Counted from the first letter of the stretch, positions 44,534-53,146 are shown. The stretch is 53,234 nucleotides of DNA from CALBTQ01 sp036725605 (GCA_036725605.1 DAIMDW010000033.1:1-53234); one strand, 5' to 3'. The notes: generated by a model not told the origin, from the letters alone. Numbers and translations are program-made.

Positions 44534-46174
44534 TTACGCCAGGCAGGCGGCGAGGTCGGTTTCCACGGTGGTTATCGGCGCGATGTTGAAATTATCGACC
44601 AGCACCTGCAGCACCGCCGGGGTGACGAACGCGGGCAGCGTCGGCCCCAGGCGCATGTTCTTGATGCCCAGATGCAGCAGCGTCAGCAGAATGGCCACCG
44701 CCTTCTGCTCGAACCACGAGAGGATGAACGACAGCGGCAGCGAATTGACGTCGGTCTCGAACGCCTCGGCCAGCGCCACCGCGATCTGGATCGCCGAATA
44801 GGCGTCGTTGCACTGCCCGATGTCCAGCAGCCGCGGAATGCCGCCGATGTCGCCGAACTCGAGTTTGTTGAAGCGGTATTTGCCGCAGGCCAGCGTCAGA
44901 ATCACGCAATCGTCCGGCACGGCCTGTGCGAAATCGGTGTAGTAGTTGCGGCCCGGCTTCGCGCCGTCGCAACCGCCGATCAGGAAGAAGTGCTTGATCG
45001 CGCCGCTCTTGACCGCGTCGATCACCTTGTCGGCCACGCCCAGCACCGCGTGGCGGCCGAAGCCGATGGTGATGAACTGTTCCGGCGCATCCTCGGCAAA
45101 GCCCGGCGCGGCCAGCGCGGCCTCGATCACCGGTGCATAAGCGAAGTCCTGCACGTGCGTCACGCCCGGCCAGCCGACGACGTCGGTGGTAAACACGCGG
45201 TCGAGATAATCGTCCTTGGGCTTTTGAATGCAGTTGGTGTTGAACAAAAACGCGCCCGGGAAGTCGGAAAATTCCGCGCGCTGATTCTGCCAGGCGCTGC
45301 CGAAGTTGCCGACCAGGTGCGGATACTTTTTCAAACCCGGATACGCCAGGGCCGGCAGCATCTCGCTGTGCGTGTAAACGTTGATCCCCTTGCCCGCCGT
45401 CTGCTTGAGCAGCTCTTCCAGCGCTTTCAAATCGTGACCGGAAACGAGAATGCACTTGCCCTTGACCGGCGACACGCGCACCTGCGTCGGTTCCGGATGC
45501 CCGTAGGCGTCGGTGTTGGCCTGGTCCAGCAGGCCCATCACCTTGAGGTTCAATTCGCCGACCTGCAAGGCCATCGCGGTCGCCTCGGCCACCGAATGCT
45601 CTTCGGTCAAAAAGGTCAGCACCTCGTAAAAACCCACCGCGACCTCCGGATCGTACACGCCCAGAATGATCGCGTGGTCCAGGTACGCCGCCGCGCCCTT
45701 GAGACCGTACAAAATCAACTCGTACAAACCGGCCAGATCGTCGCCGAGTTTTTCCTTCGCCACCGTGATCGAAACGTCCGCCGCCTGGGCGACCAACTCC
45801 GAGGTCGTCGCCGCCGGTTCGAACACCGCCGGTCCGGCCAGCGGTTCCATCGTCAGATCGCGCTCGGCGCAGGCGGTGGCGTACATCGCCTTGGCCTGGT
45901 CGCGCCGCGCCGCCGCTTCCTGGATCAGCGCCACGAGGCGCTCCGGATCGAATTGGACGTTGGTCACCGTGGCAAACAGCGCTTCGAGGGTGAAGCGGTC
46001 CAGGTCCGCGTCGCGCAGGCCCAGCGAGGCCGCGTGGTGCGCGTACTGGGCGATGCCCTTGACCGTTTCCACCAGCACGTCCTGCAGCGCGGCGGTCACC
46101 GGATCCTTGCCGCACACGCCCGTGGTCGTGCAGGCGATGCCTTTGCCGGTTTGTTCACATTGATAACAAAACAT
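44534..46174 (-). CDS. hcp: hybrid cluster protein (class I Hcp)
   Basis: A 546-residue protein of normal length. The N-terminal motif C3-x2-C6-x8-C15-x5-C21 (MFCYQCEQTGKGIACTTTGVC) is the class I pattern of strict anaerobes. Ligands of the hybrid 4Fe-2S-2O cluster lie in VSGHDLKALEELL, NTNCIQKP, IGGCDGAKPGRNYY, LACGKYRFNKLEFGDIGGIPRLLDIGQCND, and the ladder of conserved Cys/Glu is complete. Hcp reduces nitric oxide and/or hydroxylamine in the cytoplasm. AAAGGAGGAAACC precedes the ATG. An Rrf2-type regulator is encoded 94 bases upstream on the same strand, as expected for a NO-stress unit. Confidence 0.96.
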   Translation of the reverse strand: MFCYQCEQTGKGIACTTTGVCGKDPVTAALQDVLVETVKGIAQYAHHAASLGLRDADLDRFTLEALFATVTNVQFDPERLVALIQEAAARRDQAKAMYATACAERDLTMEPLAGPAVFEPAATTSELVAQAADVSITVAKEKLGDDLAGLYELILYGLKGAAAYLDHAIILGVYDPEVAVGFYEVLTFLTEEHSVAEATAMALQVGELNLKVMGLLDQANTDAYGHPEPTQVRVSPVKGKCILVSGHDLKALEELLKQTAGKGINVYTHSEMLPALAYPGLKKYPHLVGNFGSAWQNQRAEFSDFPGAFLFNTNCIQKPKDDYLDRVFTTDVVGWPGVTHVQDFAYAPVIEAALAAPGFAEDAPEQFITIGFGRHAVLGVADKVIDAVKSGAIKHFFLIGGCDGAKPGRNYYTDFAQAVPDDCVILTLACGKYRFNKLEFGDIGGIPRLLDIGQCNDAYSAIQIAVALAEAFETDVNSLPLSFILSWFEQKAVAILLTLLHLGIKNMRLGPTLPAFVTPAVLQVLVDNFNIAPITTVETDLAACLA

Positions 46175-46268
46175 GGTTTCCTCCTTTTTCAATTAATTTC
46201 CGTATTCGGATTCTTTATTCTGTTTTATCGACAAAAAGCCGCGGTTCGTTTGTCCCAAATTCATTTGC

Positions 46269-46712
46269 TTATGAGGTGCGCTTCGTTTTCAGTTTCTGCG
46301 CCGGTTTGAGCACGAGATCGATCAGTTTGATTTTCCCCAGTTCCTTGCCCACCATCTCGGTCACGCGATCCTGCAATCCTTTCAAACGGCAGGGCGCCGT
46401 CGTACACAACGGCTTGCCCAGCAGGCACCCATGCGTCGGCAGCGGCCCGTCGACCGCCACCAGGATATCCAACAGCGTCAGTTTATCCGGCTTCTTCGCG
46501 AAAAAGAAACCGCCCTTCGCGCCGCGCGTCGATTCGATCAGCCCGTCGCGCGCCAGTTTTTGCAGCACCTTGCTCAGGTGCGATTCGCTGACGCGCAGAT
46601 CCTCGGCGATCCGCTGCGCGCTGACCGGCTCGGCCGCGCCGAGCGTGGCCATGTAGGCCAGCGCGTGGATGGCCAGGTTGGCGGCTTCGGAAATGTTCAG
46701 TATCGATTTGAT
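46269..46712 (-). CDS. Rrf2-family Fe-S transcriptional regulator, apparent ATC start
   Basis: About 147 residues. Winged helix: SILNISEAANLAIHALAYMATLG, then AQRIAEDLRVSESHLSKVLQKLARDGLIESTRGAKGGFFF. Three clustered Cys follow (GCLLGKPLCTTAPC), the usual Fe-S ligands of IscR/NsrR-type regulators. Next to hcp, a NO- or redox-responsive role is likely. The conserved N-terminal helix starts upstream of the first in-frame ATG (46652). The only suitable initiation point is an ATC at 46712-46710, with GAGGT six bases upstream and an in-frame TGA just before. Either a rare start codon is used or one base is wrong in the assembly. Confidence 0.85.
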   Translation of the reverse strand: MKSILNISEAANLAIHALAYMATLGAAEPVSAQRIAEDLRVSESHLSKVLQKLARDGLIESTRGAKGGFFFAKKPDKLTLLDILVAVDGPLPTHGCLLGKPLCTTAPCRLKGLQDRVTEMVGKELGKIKLIDLVLKPAQKLKTKRTS

Positions 46713-46817
46713 TGCCGGACCTCATTTCGTATTACGGAATCTGAATACCTAATTATTCGCCCGCTGTCAATTCTTTTTTTTTCCCGACGGAAAAATCATG
46801 TCACACCGGCGAGCGAC

Positions 46818-47855
46818 TCAGGCCTTGGCTTCGGCCTGCCGGCGGATGCTCGCCCAGGCCAAAAAACCGATGGCGACGAACACCACGGCCAGGGCGGTCC
46901 ATTGGTGCGCCTTGACCGGCTTGCCGTCGAACACCAGCCAGAACAACAGCGTCGCGGTCGTCCCGGCGATCAACGAGGTCATACGGTTGAGCGTGATGTT
47001 GAAGGTCGCCGTCCCGCCCTTGTACAAAAACAGGAACACGCCGAAAAACGCGCTGATCCCGTAGGGCACGCCGATCAGAATCGCCGTCAGGCTCGGGTGA
47101 CGGAACCCGGCCGTGTAATCGACCACCTGCGTCGGCCGCCATCCCAGGTAATACGAGGCGATGACCAGCGCGGAAATCGTCACGACCGTCAGCGCGGCGA
47201 CGATCTGCTCGACGCCGAAAATCGCCTTGTGGTCGACCTTGGTCTTGAACCGGCTCAGAATGTAGATCCGCAGGCTGTAGGGAACGATGTAAAACGCCAT
47301 CGTGATCATCGCGGCCGGCGATTTGAAAAAGTTGAAATCGTCCTTCCCGGCGGCGAACAACACGGTGCTCAACGCCGCGACCGCCGCTGCCACCGCCGCG
47401 TCTTCCTGCCAGTACACCTTCTTGTTCAGATGCCCCTGGCGAATCAAAATCGTATCGACCACCCGGCTGGCGATGATCAGCGAGGAGCGCATCAGCACCA
47501 TCGCGACCATCACCGAATAACCGAACGTGTACATCAGCGTCGTGGTGGGAATGACAAACCCGGTGCAAATGCCCGAGGGAATCAACCAGGCGTACTCGCC
47601 GGGCAACCGGCCGCCCCAGATGCGCGGCTGCGACGATTGCAGCCGCCCCGGCCACCAGAAAACCAGCACCACGACCAGACAGACGATGATCCCGCCGAAG
47701 GTGGTGCTGAACAAAACTTCCATGCCCTGCATGTGCGGAAAACCGGGCCGCTGATCCAGCAGCCATTTGAGGAACGTGCCGAAAACGACGTAGCCGGAAA
47801 AGTAGCCGAGGCAGAGCAGCAGTAAATACCCAAAGCCGTTTTTCGCCTTGCTCAT
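46818..47855 (-). CDS. DMT/EamA-like integral membrane transporter
   Basis: A 345-residue protein with about ten predicted membrane helices and a gapped two-half layout (VFWWPGRLQ between halves one and two; helices such as YAWLIPSGICTGFVIPTTTLMY and LTAILIGVPYGISAFFGVFLFLY). The arrangement resembles the drug/metabolite transporter superfamily, but I recognise no specific subfamily and the substrate is unknown. The start at 47855 has AGAGGGATCGCATC upstream; a longer frame to 48005 lacks conserved sequence. It lies upstream of the rrf2-hcp unit on the same strand, with 105 bases between. Confidence 0.7.
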   Translation of the reverse strand: MSKAKNGFGYLLLLCLGYFSGYVVFGTFLKWLLDQRPGFPHMQGMEVLFSTTFGGIIVCLVVVLVFWWPGRLQSSQPRIWGGRLPGEYAWLIPSGICTGFVIPTTTLMYTFGYSVMVAMVLMRSSLIIASRVVDTILIRQGHLNKKVYWQEDAAVAAAVAALSTVLFAAGKDDFNFFKSPAAMITMAFYIVPYSLRIYILSRFKTKVDHKAIFGVEQIVAALTVVTISALVIASYYLGWRPTQVVDYTAGFRHPSLTAILIGVPYGISAFFGVFLFLYKGGTATFNITLNRMTSLIAGTTATLLFWLVFDGKPVKAHQWTALAVVFVAIGFLAWASIRRQAEAKA

Positions 47856-48360
47856 GATGCGATCCCTCTTCTTTTTGACGGCCAACCGGGGAGAAGGCGG
47901 GCGCGACGCTTGATCGCTTCCGGGATCAAGCCGGTGATCAAATCGATCCTTTTTATGCCCTGAGGATGCATCTGACAAGGCGGTTTTTTTCCGGCGCTCA
48001 GGCACCGGACGGCCCTGTGCCGTCCCTGTGGAGCCGGTGGAGAAAAAACGGTGACTGTCCCTGTTTTTCCAGACTGTGAGGCTGTTGAAGAACGCCTATC
48101 CCGAACTACGTTGTCATTTCGAGCGAGCCCGCTAGGGCGAGTCGAGAAATCCCTTCATAATTGAACCAGTAAGGGATTCCTCCGCTTCGCTCCCGCCTTC
48201 GCCAAGGCTTCGGTGGACAGGGTCGCTACGGTCGGAATGACACATTTTTCGTAAAATATGACTTTCTCAACAGCTCCACTGTCCCTATTTTTCCTGTCCT
48301 TCTATTTTTCAAAAAAATGGTGACTGTCCCTATTTTTCCCCATTGGCGCGCGGGCATCGA
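47856..48360. other. intergenic region dominated by repeats
   Basis: No gene. The left 190 bases are unremarkable. From 48051 it consists of GTCCCTATTTTTCC units surrounding a long imperfect palindrome, listed separately. Confidence 0.6.
48051..48340. repeat. GTCCCTATTTTTCC repeats flanking a ~210-bp imperfect palindrome
   Basis: Three copies of (TGA)CTGTCCCT-A/G-TTTTTCC lie at 48051-48070, 48278-48294 and 48320-48340. Between the first two is an element with outer arms GGCTGTTGA/TCAACAGC, middle arms TGTCATTTCGAGCGAG/GGTCGGAATGACA, and inner AGAAATCCCTT/AAGGGATTCCT. It has no coding content. The nested structure looks like a small non-autonomous mobile element inserted between REP-type units. 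Confidence 0.68.
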
Positions 48361-49752
48361 TCAGTCGACGCCGCGCAGCACGACCGTCACCGTCGTGCCT
48401 TCGTTTTCCACGCTGGCCAGGTGGATCGTCCCCTTGTTGATCTCCACCAGGTTCTTCACGATCGCCAAACCCAGGCCGGTGCCCTGCACGGTGAGCTGTT
48501 TGGCGTTGGGCGCGCGATGAAATTCGGTGAACAGCTTGGGGTGTTCCCTCTCCGGGATGCCGATGCCCGTGTCGGCCACCTCGACGATCACCGTGCCGTG
48601 ACCGGGTTTGGCGCTTATGCGCAGACGGCCGCCGGGCCGGTTGTATTTGACGGCGTTGGAAATCAGGTTGCTCAAAATAATCTCGATGTCGTCGCCGCTG
48701 CCCAAGGCGACCGCCCGCTCGTCGATGTCCAGTTCGACGTTCAGCGCGCGTTCCTCGATCGACGGGCGGCCGGTTTCCAGCAGCTTGTCGGCCAGCGGTC
48801 GCAGGGCCACCGGGCCGATTTGCGCCTGGGTATGGTTGGAGCGTTCGAGGGTCAGCAGGTCGGCGATGATGTCGAACATCTGATCGATGCGCTTGCCCAC
48901 GCGCGTCATGCTCTCGTGCTGCTTGTCGCTCAGCGGCCCCAACGCGCCGGTCGCCATCACTTTTAATAGCGATTGCGCCGCCGCCAGCGGGCTGCGCATC
49001 TCGTGGGTCATCGAGCGCCGGTAGAGCTTGCGCTTTTGCTCCGAGGCGGTCAGTTCGTCGAGCGTATGGCTGATCTGCGAGCGCAGGTCCAACTCGCGCT
49101 GCTCGCCGTCGCGCACCCGCTGCATGATCGCCGAGATCAACCAGATCAACGCGGCCCACAGCGTGCCGGCCGCCGCCGTTACCGCAAACAGCATGCTGGT
49201 GTCGTGGTACAGTTCGTCCCAGCGCGGCGAGAAGATCATCCGTGGCGGCACAATGCGGTAATGCTCGGCGAGCAACAAGGCCACCAGCACCAGCCAGACC
49301 AGCACCGCCATGCGCGCCGCCTGCGTCCGCGTGAAGAAAATCGCCCCCAGAATCATGTGCAGCGAGAAAAACCAGATCAGCGGCGAAAGCACCCCGCCGG
49401 TCAGGTGCACCAACAGGATCAGCGTGATGAAATCCAACACCATGTTCAGGTTGGCGCAACGCAGCAGGTCCGGCAGCAGCGGCGTGCATTTCTGTTCCTG
49501 CCGGCGGATCAAATAAAGATTGTACGCGACGATCCACAGCGCCAACTGCCACAGCTCGAGCACGTAGATGTCCAGCCCCAGCCAGTGACGCAGCGGGTAG
49601 GCGCTGACCGCGATCACCACGGCCGGTATCCAACGCAGGCGGGTGAACAGGTGCACCGCGCCGCTCAGTTGTTGCTCGATCGGCAGGTTGGCGGCTTTCT
49701 CTTTGGTCATGCGGTCATTCGCTTTTCGTCGGGCCTTCGCCCGAGAAATCAT
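48361..49752 (-). CDS. membrane sensor histidine kinase
   Basis: Up to 463 residues. Six membrane helices fill the first 220 residues (WIPAVVIAVSAYPL, LELWQLALWIVAYNLYLI, MVLDFITLILLVHLTGG, LIWFFSLHMILGAIFF and others). HisKA follows with RSMTHEMRSPLAAAQSL, then the HATPase boxes NLISNAVKYNRPG, DTGIGIPE and GTGLGLAIVKNLV. The sensor is a compact membrane domain without a large extracytoplasmic loop. The start is either 49752 or 49710 (MTKEKA); neither has a strong ribosome-binding site. It is divergent from the receiver-nfnAB operon across 427 bases and is the likely partner kinase of that receiver (inference). Confidence 0.87.
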   Translation of the reverse strand: MISRAKARRKANDRMTKEKAANLPIEQQLSGAVHLFTRLRWIPAVVIAVSAYPLRHWLGLDIYVLELWQLALWIVAYNLYLIRRQEQKCTPLLPDLLRCANLNMVLDFITLILLVHLTGGVLSPLIWFFSLHMILGAIFFTRTQAARMAVLVWLVLVALLLAEHYRIVPPRMIFSPRWDELYHDTSMLFAVTAAAGTLWAALIWLISAIMQRVRDGEQRELDLRSQISHTLDELTASEQKRKLYRRSMTHEMRSPLAAAQSLLKVMATGALGPLSDKQHESMTRVGKRIDQMFDIIADLLTLERSNHTQAQIGPVALRPLADKLLETGRPSIEERALNVELDIDERAVALGSGDDIEIILSNLISNAVKYNRPGGRLRISAKPGHGTVIVEVADTGIGIPEREHPKLFTEFHRAPNAKQLTVQGTGLGLAIVKNLVEINKGTIHLASVENEGTTVTVVLRGVD

Positions 49753-49971
49753 GGATAGATAGTGAAATCATCGCGTTTGATCGCTGCTCCATCTCGACAA
49801 CCGAAATTGAATCCTTATTTTATTATTGATTTTCAGGTTGTGGGCAGAGAGAACAACCGCTCCCACTTGCCAACAGCATTGACACGATCGCGAAAAAAAA
49901 CAAGAGGAAGCACGCAGAAAAGCAAAGGAAACTACGGAGGAAGCAGGAATCCAAGCCATGGGTGTTATGCA

Positions 49972-49985
49972 GTGAAATGTTTCAC
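49972..49985. promoter_or_regulatory. Rex-like operator, distal
   Basis: GTGAAATGTTTCAC is a perfect palindrome matching the Rex core GTGAA-N4-TTCAC. Rex is the NADH/NAD+-sensing repressor of anaerobic metabolism genes; no rex gene lies in the window. It is about 165 bases upstream of the predicted start site. Confidence 0.5.
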
Positions 49986-50078
49986 ATTGAAAATTGCGCA
50001 TACCGCAAGCGAAGTTACACCCCAAAAATGCATCATGGAAAACAAAAATAATTTCAAGGAATTGTAACTTCATTCACG

Positions 50079-50096
50079 CTGTGAAAAATTTCGCAA
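50079..50096. promoter_or_regulatory. Rex-like operator, proximal
   Basis: CTGTGAAAAATTTCGCAA differs from TTGTGAA-N4-TTCACAA at two of fourteen specified bases. It ends five bases before the -35 box of the receiver-nfnAB promoter. Confidence 0.5.
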
Positions 50097-50101
50097 TGCA
50101 C

Positions 50102-50130
50102 TTTACAAACCTGACCGATTTCTATATACT
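50102..50130 (+). promoter_or_regulatory. sigma-70 promoter for receiver-nfnAB
   Basis: TTTACA (5 of 6), a 17-base spacer and TATACT (5 of 6). The predicted start is near 50137, about 43 bases before the receiver ATG. Confidence 0.65.
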
Positions 50131-50179
50131 GCCCCCGTTTGCGGATGGAGAGGGGGCCACGGGCGTGGTAGGAGATACG

Positions 50180-50581
50180 ATGAACATGCCGAAAAAAATA
50201 TTGGTTATTGACGACGATCCGGACATCATTTTCGCGGTGCAAACCTTCCTGGAAGCGCACGGTTATCAAGTCATCGCCGCAGCTACCGGCATCGAAGGCC
50301 TCGAACACGTCAAGTTGGATCGACCCGACCTGATCCTGCTGGACCTGATGATCGAGGACCACGACACCGGTTTCCAACTGACCAAGAAAATCAAAGGCGA
50401 TCCCGCCCTGCGCGAAATTCCGATCATCATGGTCTCGGCGGTCAAGGAACGAACCGGCTACGGTTTCGACCAGCAACGCGACGGACACTGGATGAAAACC
50501 GACGCCTTTCTGGAAAAACCGTACGATCCCGAACAGGTGGTTGAGTTGATTCAATCCATACTCGGCGACGACAACCGCTAA
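50180..50581 (+). CDS. single-domain response regulator heading the nfnAB operon
   Basis: A 133-residue CheY-like receiver without output domain: acidic pair in LVIDDDPD, phospho-acceptor Asp in LILLDLMIED (about 57), switch Ser in IIMVSAVKE, Lys in FLEKPYDPE (about 114). GGAGATACG precedes the ATG at 50180; the longer upstream frame crosses the promoter and is rejected. It is 30 bases ahead of the fused nfnAB gene and is similar to the receiver that opens the hydCBA operon. It probably works by protein contact; the divergent membrane kinase is the likely donor. Confidence 0.9.
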   Translation: MNMPKKILVIDDDPDIIFAVQTFLEAHGYQVIAAATGIEGLEHVKLDRPDLILLDLMIEDHDTGFQLTKKIKGDPALREIPIIMVSAVKERTGYGFDQQRDGHWMKTDAFLEKPYDPEQVVELIQSILGDDNR

Positions 50582-50611
50582 CGCCAACGCCAAAAACCGG
50601 AAGAGGATTTA

Positions 50612-52948
50612 ATGGAAGCCAGCACCGGAACGACCAAAAAGCACCAATGCCAATCCACCGGCTTTCGCAATACCCGCATCATCGAGCGGATCGACCTGAC
50701 GCCCTCGATCGTCCAGTTCAAGCTGGACGCGCCGATTCTCGCGGCCAAGGCGCAGCCGGGTCAGTTCGTCGTGTTGCGCATGGATGAAAAGGCCGAGCGC
50801 CTGCCCCTGACCATCGTCGACTTTCACCGCGAGCAGGGGTGGATCACCGTGATCTTCCAGCCCGTCGGCGCTTCGACCCGCCGTCTGTCGCACCTGACCA
50901 CCGGCGACCTGCTGCTGGACCTCGTCGGCCCGCTGGGCGAACCCACCCACCTGGACAACTACGGCCACGTCGTGCTGGTCGGCGGCGGCGTCGGCGTCGC
51001 GCCGGTCTACCCCATCGCCCGCGCGCTCAAGGAAGCGGGCAACAAGGTCACGGTCATCAACGGCGCGCGCAGCAAGGATCTGATGATCCTCGAACAGCCG
51101 TTCATGGAGTTTGCCGACGAGCTGATTTTGTGCACCGACGACGGCTCCTACGGCCGCAAGGGTTTCGTCACTTCGGCGCTGGCCGACCTGATCGAAAACG
51201 GCGAGCCGATCGACCGCGTCTGGGCCATCGGCCCGGTGGTGATGATGAACGCGGTCGTCGAGGTGACCCGCCCGCACAACATCCACACCGAAGTCAGCCT
51301 CAACTCGATCATGCTCGACGGTTCGGGCATGTGCGGCGCCTGCCGCGTCGAGGTCGGCGGCGCGATCAAATTCGTGTGCGTCGACGGTCCCGAGTTCGAC
51401 GGCCACAAGGTGAATTTCAAGGAACTGCTCACGCGCCAGAGCATGTACGCCTCCGAAGAGCACCGCGCCATGTGGGACTACGTGCTGACCGAGGAGGCCG
51501 GCGAGGCGGTCGAGCGCATGAAAAAGCGCATCGACATGCCGCGCCAGGACCCGCGCGTGCGCGTGACCAACTTCGACGAGGTCGCGCTCGGCTATTCGCC
51601 CAAACAGGCGCGCATCGAAGCGTCGCGCTGCCTGCAGTGCAAGAAGCAGCCCTGCACCGCCGGCTGCCCGGTCGAGGTGCCGATTCCGCAGTTCATCAAA
51701 CTGACCGCCGACGGGCACTTCCTGGAAGCGGCCGAGTTGATCAAATCGGTCAACAGCCTGCCCGCCGTCTGCGGCCGCGTCTGCCCACAGGAATCGCAGT
51801 GCGAGCAGGTGTGCGTGCTGGCCAAAAAGGGCAACGCGATCGCCATCGGCCGCCTGGAGCGGTTCGTCGCCGATTATCAGGCCGCGCACGGCGTCACCGA
51901 GGATCTCACCGTCGCCGCGCCGACCGGCAAGCGCGTGGCGATCGTCGGGGCCGGTCCGGCCGGACTGACCGCCGCGGCCGATCTGGCCAAGCGCGGCTAC
52001 GAGGTGGAAATCTTCGAGGCGTTTCATTCGCCGGGCGGCGTTTTGGTCTACGGCATTCCGGAATTCCGTCTGCCCAAGGCGATCGTCAAGCGCGAGGTCG
52101 AGTACGTACAGAAACTCGGGGTGAAAATCCACACGAGCTTCATCATCGGCCGCGCCTCGACCCTGCCCGAACTGATGAAGGAATACGGCTTCGGCGCCAT
52201 CTTCATCGGCACCGGCGCGGGCCTGCCGTACTTCTTGAACATTCCCGGCGAGAACCTCAACGGTGTGTATTCGGCCAATGAGTTTCTCACCCGCGTCAAT
52301 CTGATGAAGGCCTACAAGTTCCCCGACTACGACACCCCGGTGCGCATCGCCGACACCATGGCCGTCATCGGCGGCGGCAACGTGGCGATGGACGCGGCGC
52401 GCGTGGCCTTGCGCCTGGGCGCAAAGAAGGTCTACTGCATCTACCGGCGCAGCCGCACCGAGTTGCCCGCCCGCGAAGAGGAAGTGGAAAACGCCGAGGA
52501 GGAAGGCGTGGATTTCCGCCTGCTGACCAACCCCGTGCGCTTCCTGGACAACGGCAAAGGCTGGGTCGCGGGCGTCGAATGCCTGAAGATGGAACTGGGC
52601 GAGCCCGACGCGTCCGGCCGCCGGCGCCCGGTGGCGGTCAAGGACTCCGAGCACATCATCCCGGTCGAAATCGTGATCATCGCCATCGGCCAGGGCCCCA
52701 ACCCGCTGCTGACGCGCACCACGGAGAACCTGGCCACCACGCGCTGGGGCAACATCATCGCCGACCCGGACACCGGCGCGACCAACATCCCGGGCGTGTT
52801 CGCCGGCGGCGACATCGTCACCGGCGCGGCGACGGTCATCCTGGCCATGGGCGCGGGCAAGAACGCGGCCAACGCCATCGACCGCTACCTGCGCGGCGAA
52901 CCGGTCGAGTTTCCGGCTCCGCCCGCCGCCGACGCGCATGGGGGATAA
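50612..52948 (+). CDS. nfnAB: fused NfnAB, NADH-dependent ferredoxin:NADP+ oxidoreductase
   Basis: A 778-residue protein joining two usually separate subunits. Residues 1-300 are NfnA: FAD motif RLPLTIVDF, NAD site VVLVGGGVGVAPVYPI, and [2Fe-2S] ligands MCGACRVEVG...FVCVDG. Residues about 330-778 are NfnB: two [4Fe-4S] clusters (CLQCKKQPCTAGCP near 340; CGRVCPQESQCEQVC), FAD motif AIVGAGPAGLTAAADL (about 445), NADPH site VIGGGNVAMDAARVAL (about 585), and FAGGDIVTGAATVILAMGAGKNAA. Nfn bifurcates electrons between NADPH, NAD+ and ferredoxin. The linker of about 30 residues shows no frameshift. AGAGGATTTA precedes the ATG. Cytoplasmic; it shares a transcript with the receiver gene. Confidence 0.93.
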   Translation: MEASTGTTKKHQCQSTGFRNTRIIERIDLTPSIVQFKLDAPILAAKAQPGQFVVLRMDEKAERLPLTIVDFHREQGWITVIFQPVGASTRRLSHLTTGDLLLDLVGPLGEPTHLDNYGHVVLVGGGVGVAPVYPIARALKEAGNKVTVINGARSKDLMILEQPFMEFADELILCTDDGSYGRKGFVTSALADLIENGEPIDRVWAIGPVVMMNAVVEVTRPHNIHTEVSLNSIMLDGSGMCGACRVEVGGAIKFVCVDGPEFDGHKVNFKELLTRQSMYASEEHRAMWDYVLTEEAGEAVERMKKRIDMPRQDPRVRVTNFDEVALGYSPKQARIEASRCLQCKKQPCTAGCPVEVPIPQFIKLTADGHFLEAAELIKSVNSLPAVCGRVCPQESQCEQVCVLAKKGNAIAIGRLERFVADYQAAHGVTEDLTVAAPTGKRVAIVGAGPAGLTAAADLAKRGYEVEIFEAFHSPGGVLVYGIPEFRLPKAIVKREVEYVQKLGVKIHTSFIIGRASTLPELMKEYGFGAIFIGTGAGLPYFLNIPGENLNGVYSANEFLTRVNLMKAYKFPDYDTPVRIADTMAVIGGGNVAMDAARVALRLGAKKVYCIYRRSRTELPAREEEVENAEEEGVDFRLLTNPVRFLDNGKGWVAGVECLKMELGEPDASGRRRPVAVKDSEHIIPVEIVIIAIGQGPNPLLTRTTENLATTRWGNIIADPDTGATNIPGVFAGGDIVTGAATVILAMGAGKNAANAIDRYLRGEPVEFPAPPAADAHGG

Positions 52949-52987
52949 ACCCGGGGACATGTACTCGTTACGTGTCCCGGTTTATCC
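52943..52987 (+). terminator. long hairpin overlapping the nfnAB stop codon
   Basis: GGATAAAC-CCGGGGACA pairs with TGTCCCGGTTTATCC (about 15 bp, small bulge). No T-tract follows directly, but a second hairpin GGGACAAA/TTTGTCCC (52997-53030) ends in ACCC and five T, so the pair probably terminates the operon. Confidence 0.6.
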
Positions 52988-52996
52988 ATATATTAT

Positions 52997-53112
52997 GGGA
53001 CAAATGGGACACTTCGGGACACTTTGTCCCACCCTTTTTGCTTGCGATTCGCTTGCGATATCATAATGTTATAAAATTTTGACGTGGGACACTCGGGAAA
53101 AAGTGTCCCACG
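52997..53112. repeat. GGGACAC-rich hairpin repeats
   Basis: GGGACAAA/TTTGTCCC (52997-53004 with 53023-53030) is followed by five T. CGTGGGACACT/AGTGTCCCACG (53083-53093 with 53102-53112) is a perfect 11-bp stem with an 8-base loop. GGGACA or its complement occurs repeatedly between 52950 and 53112. Confidence 0.6.
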
Positions 53113-53146
53113 CCAATAGTACAGTCGTTCGAGCGCATTGCCCGCC

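Larger units (their letters stand above)
49753..50179. other. divergent regulatory region of kinase and receiver-nfnAB
   Basis: AT-rich, with no convincing gene. It holds two Rex-like palindromes and a good sigma-70 promoter, listed separately. Confidence 0.6.

Noticed and set aside
49768..50073. Small open frames of about 100 codons on both strands between the kinase and the receiver
   Set aside because: No ribosome-binding site, unusual codon use, and they overlap the promoter and Rex-like palindromes.
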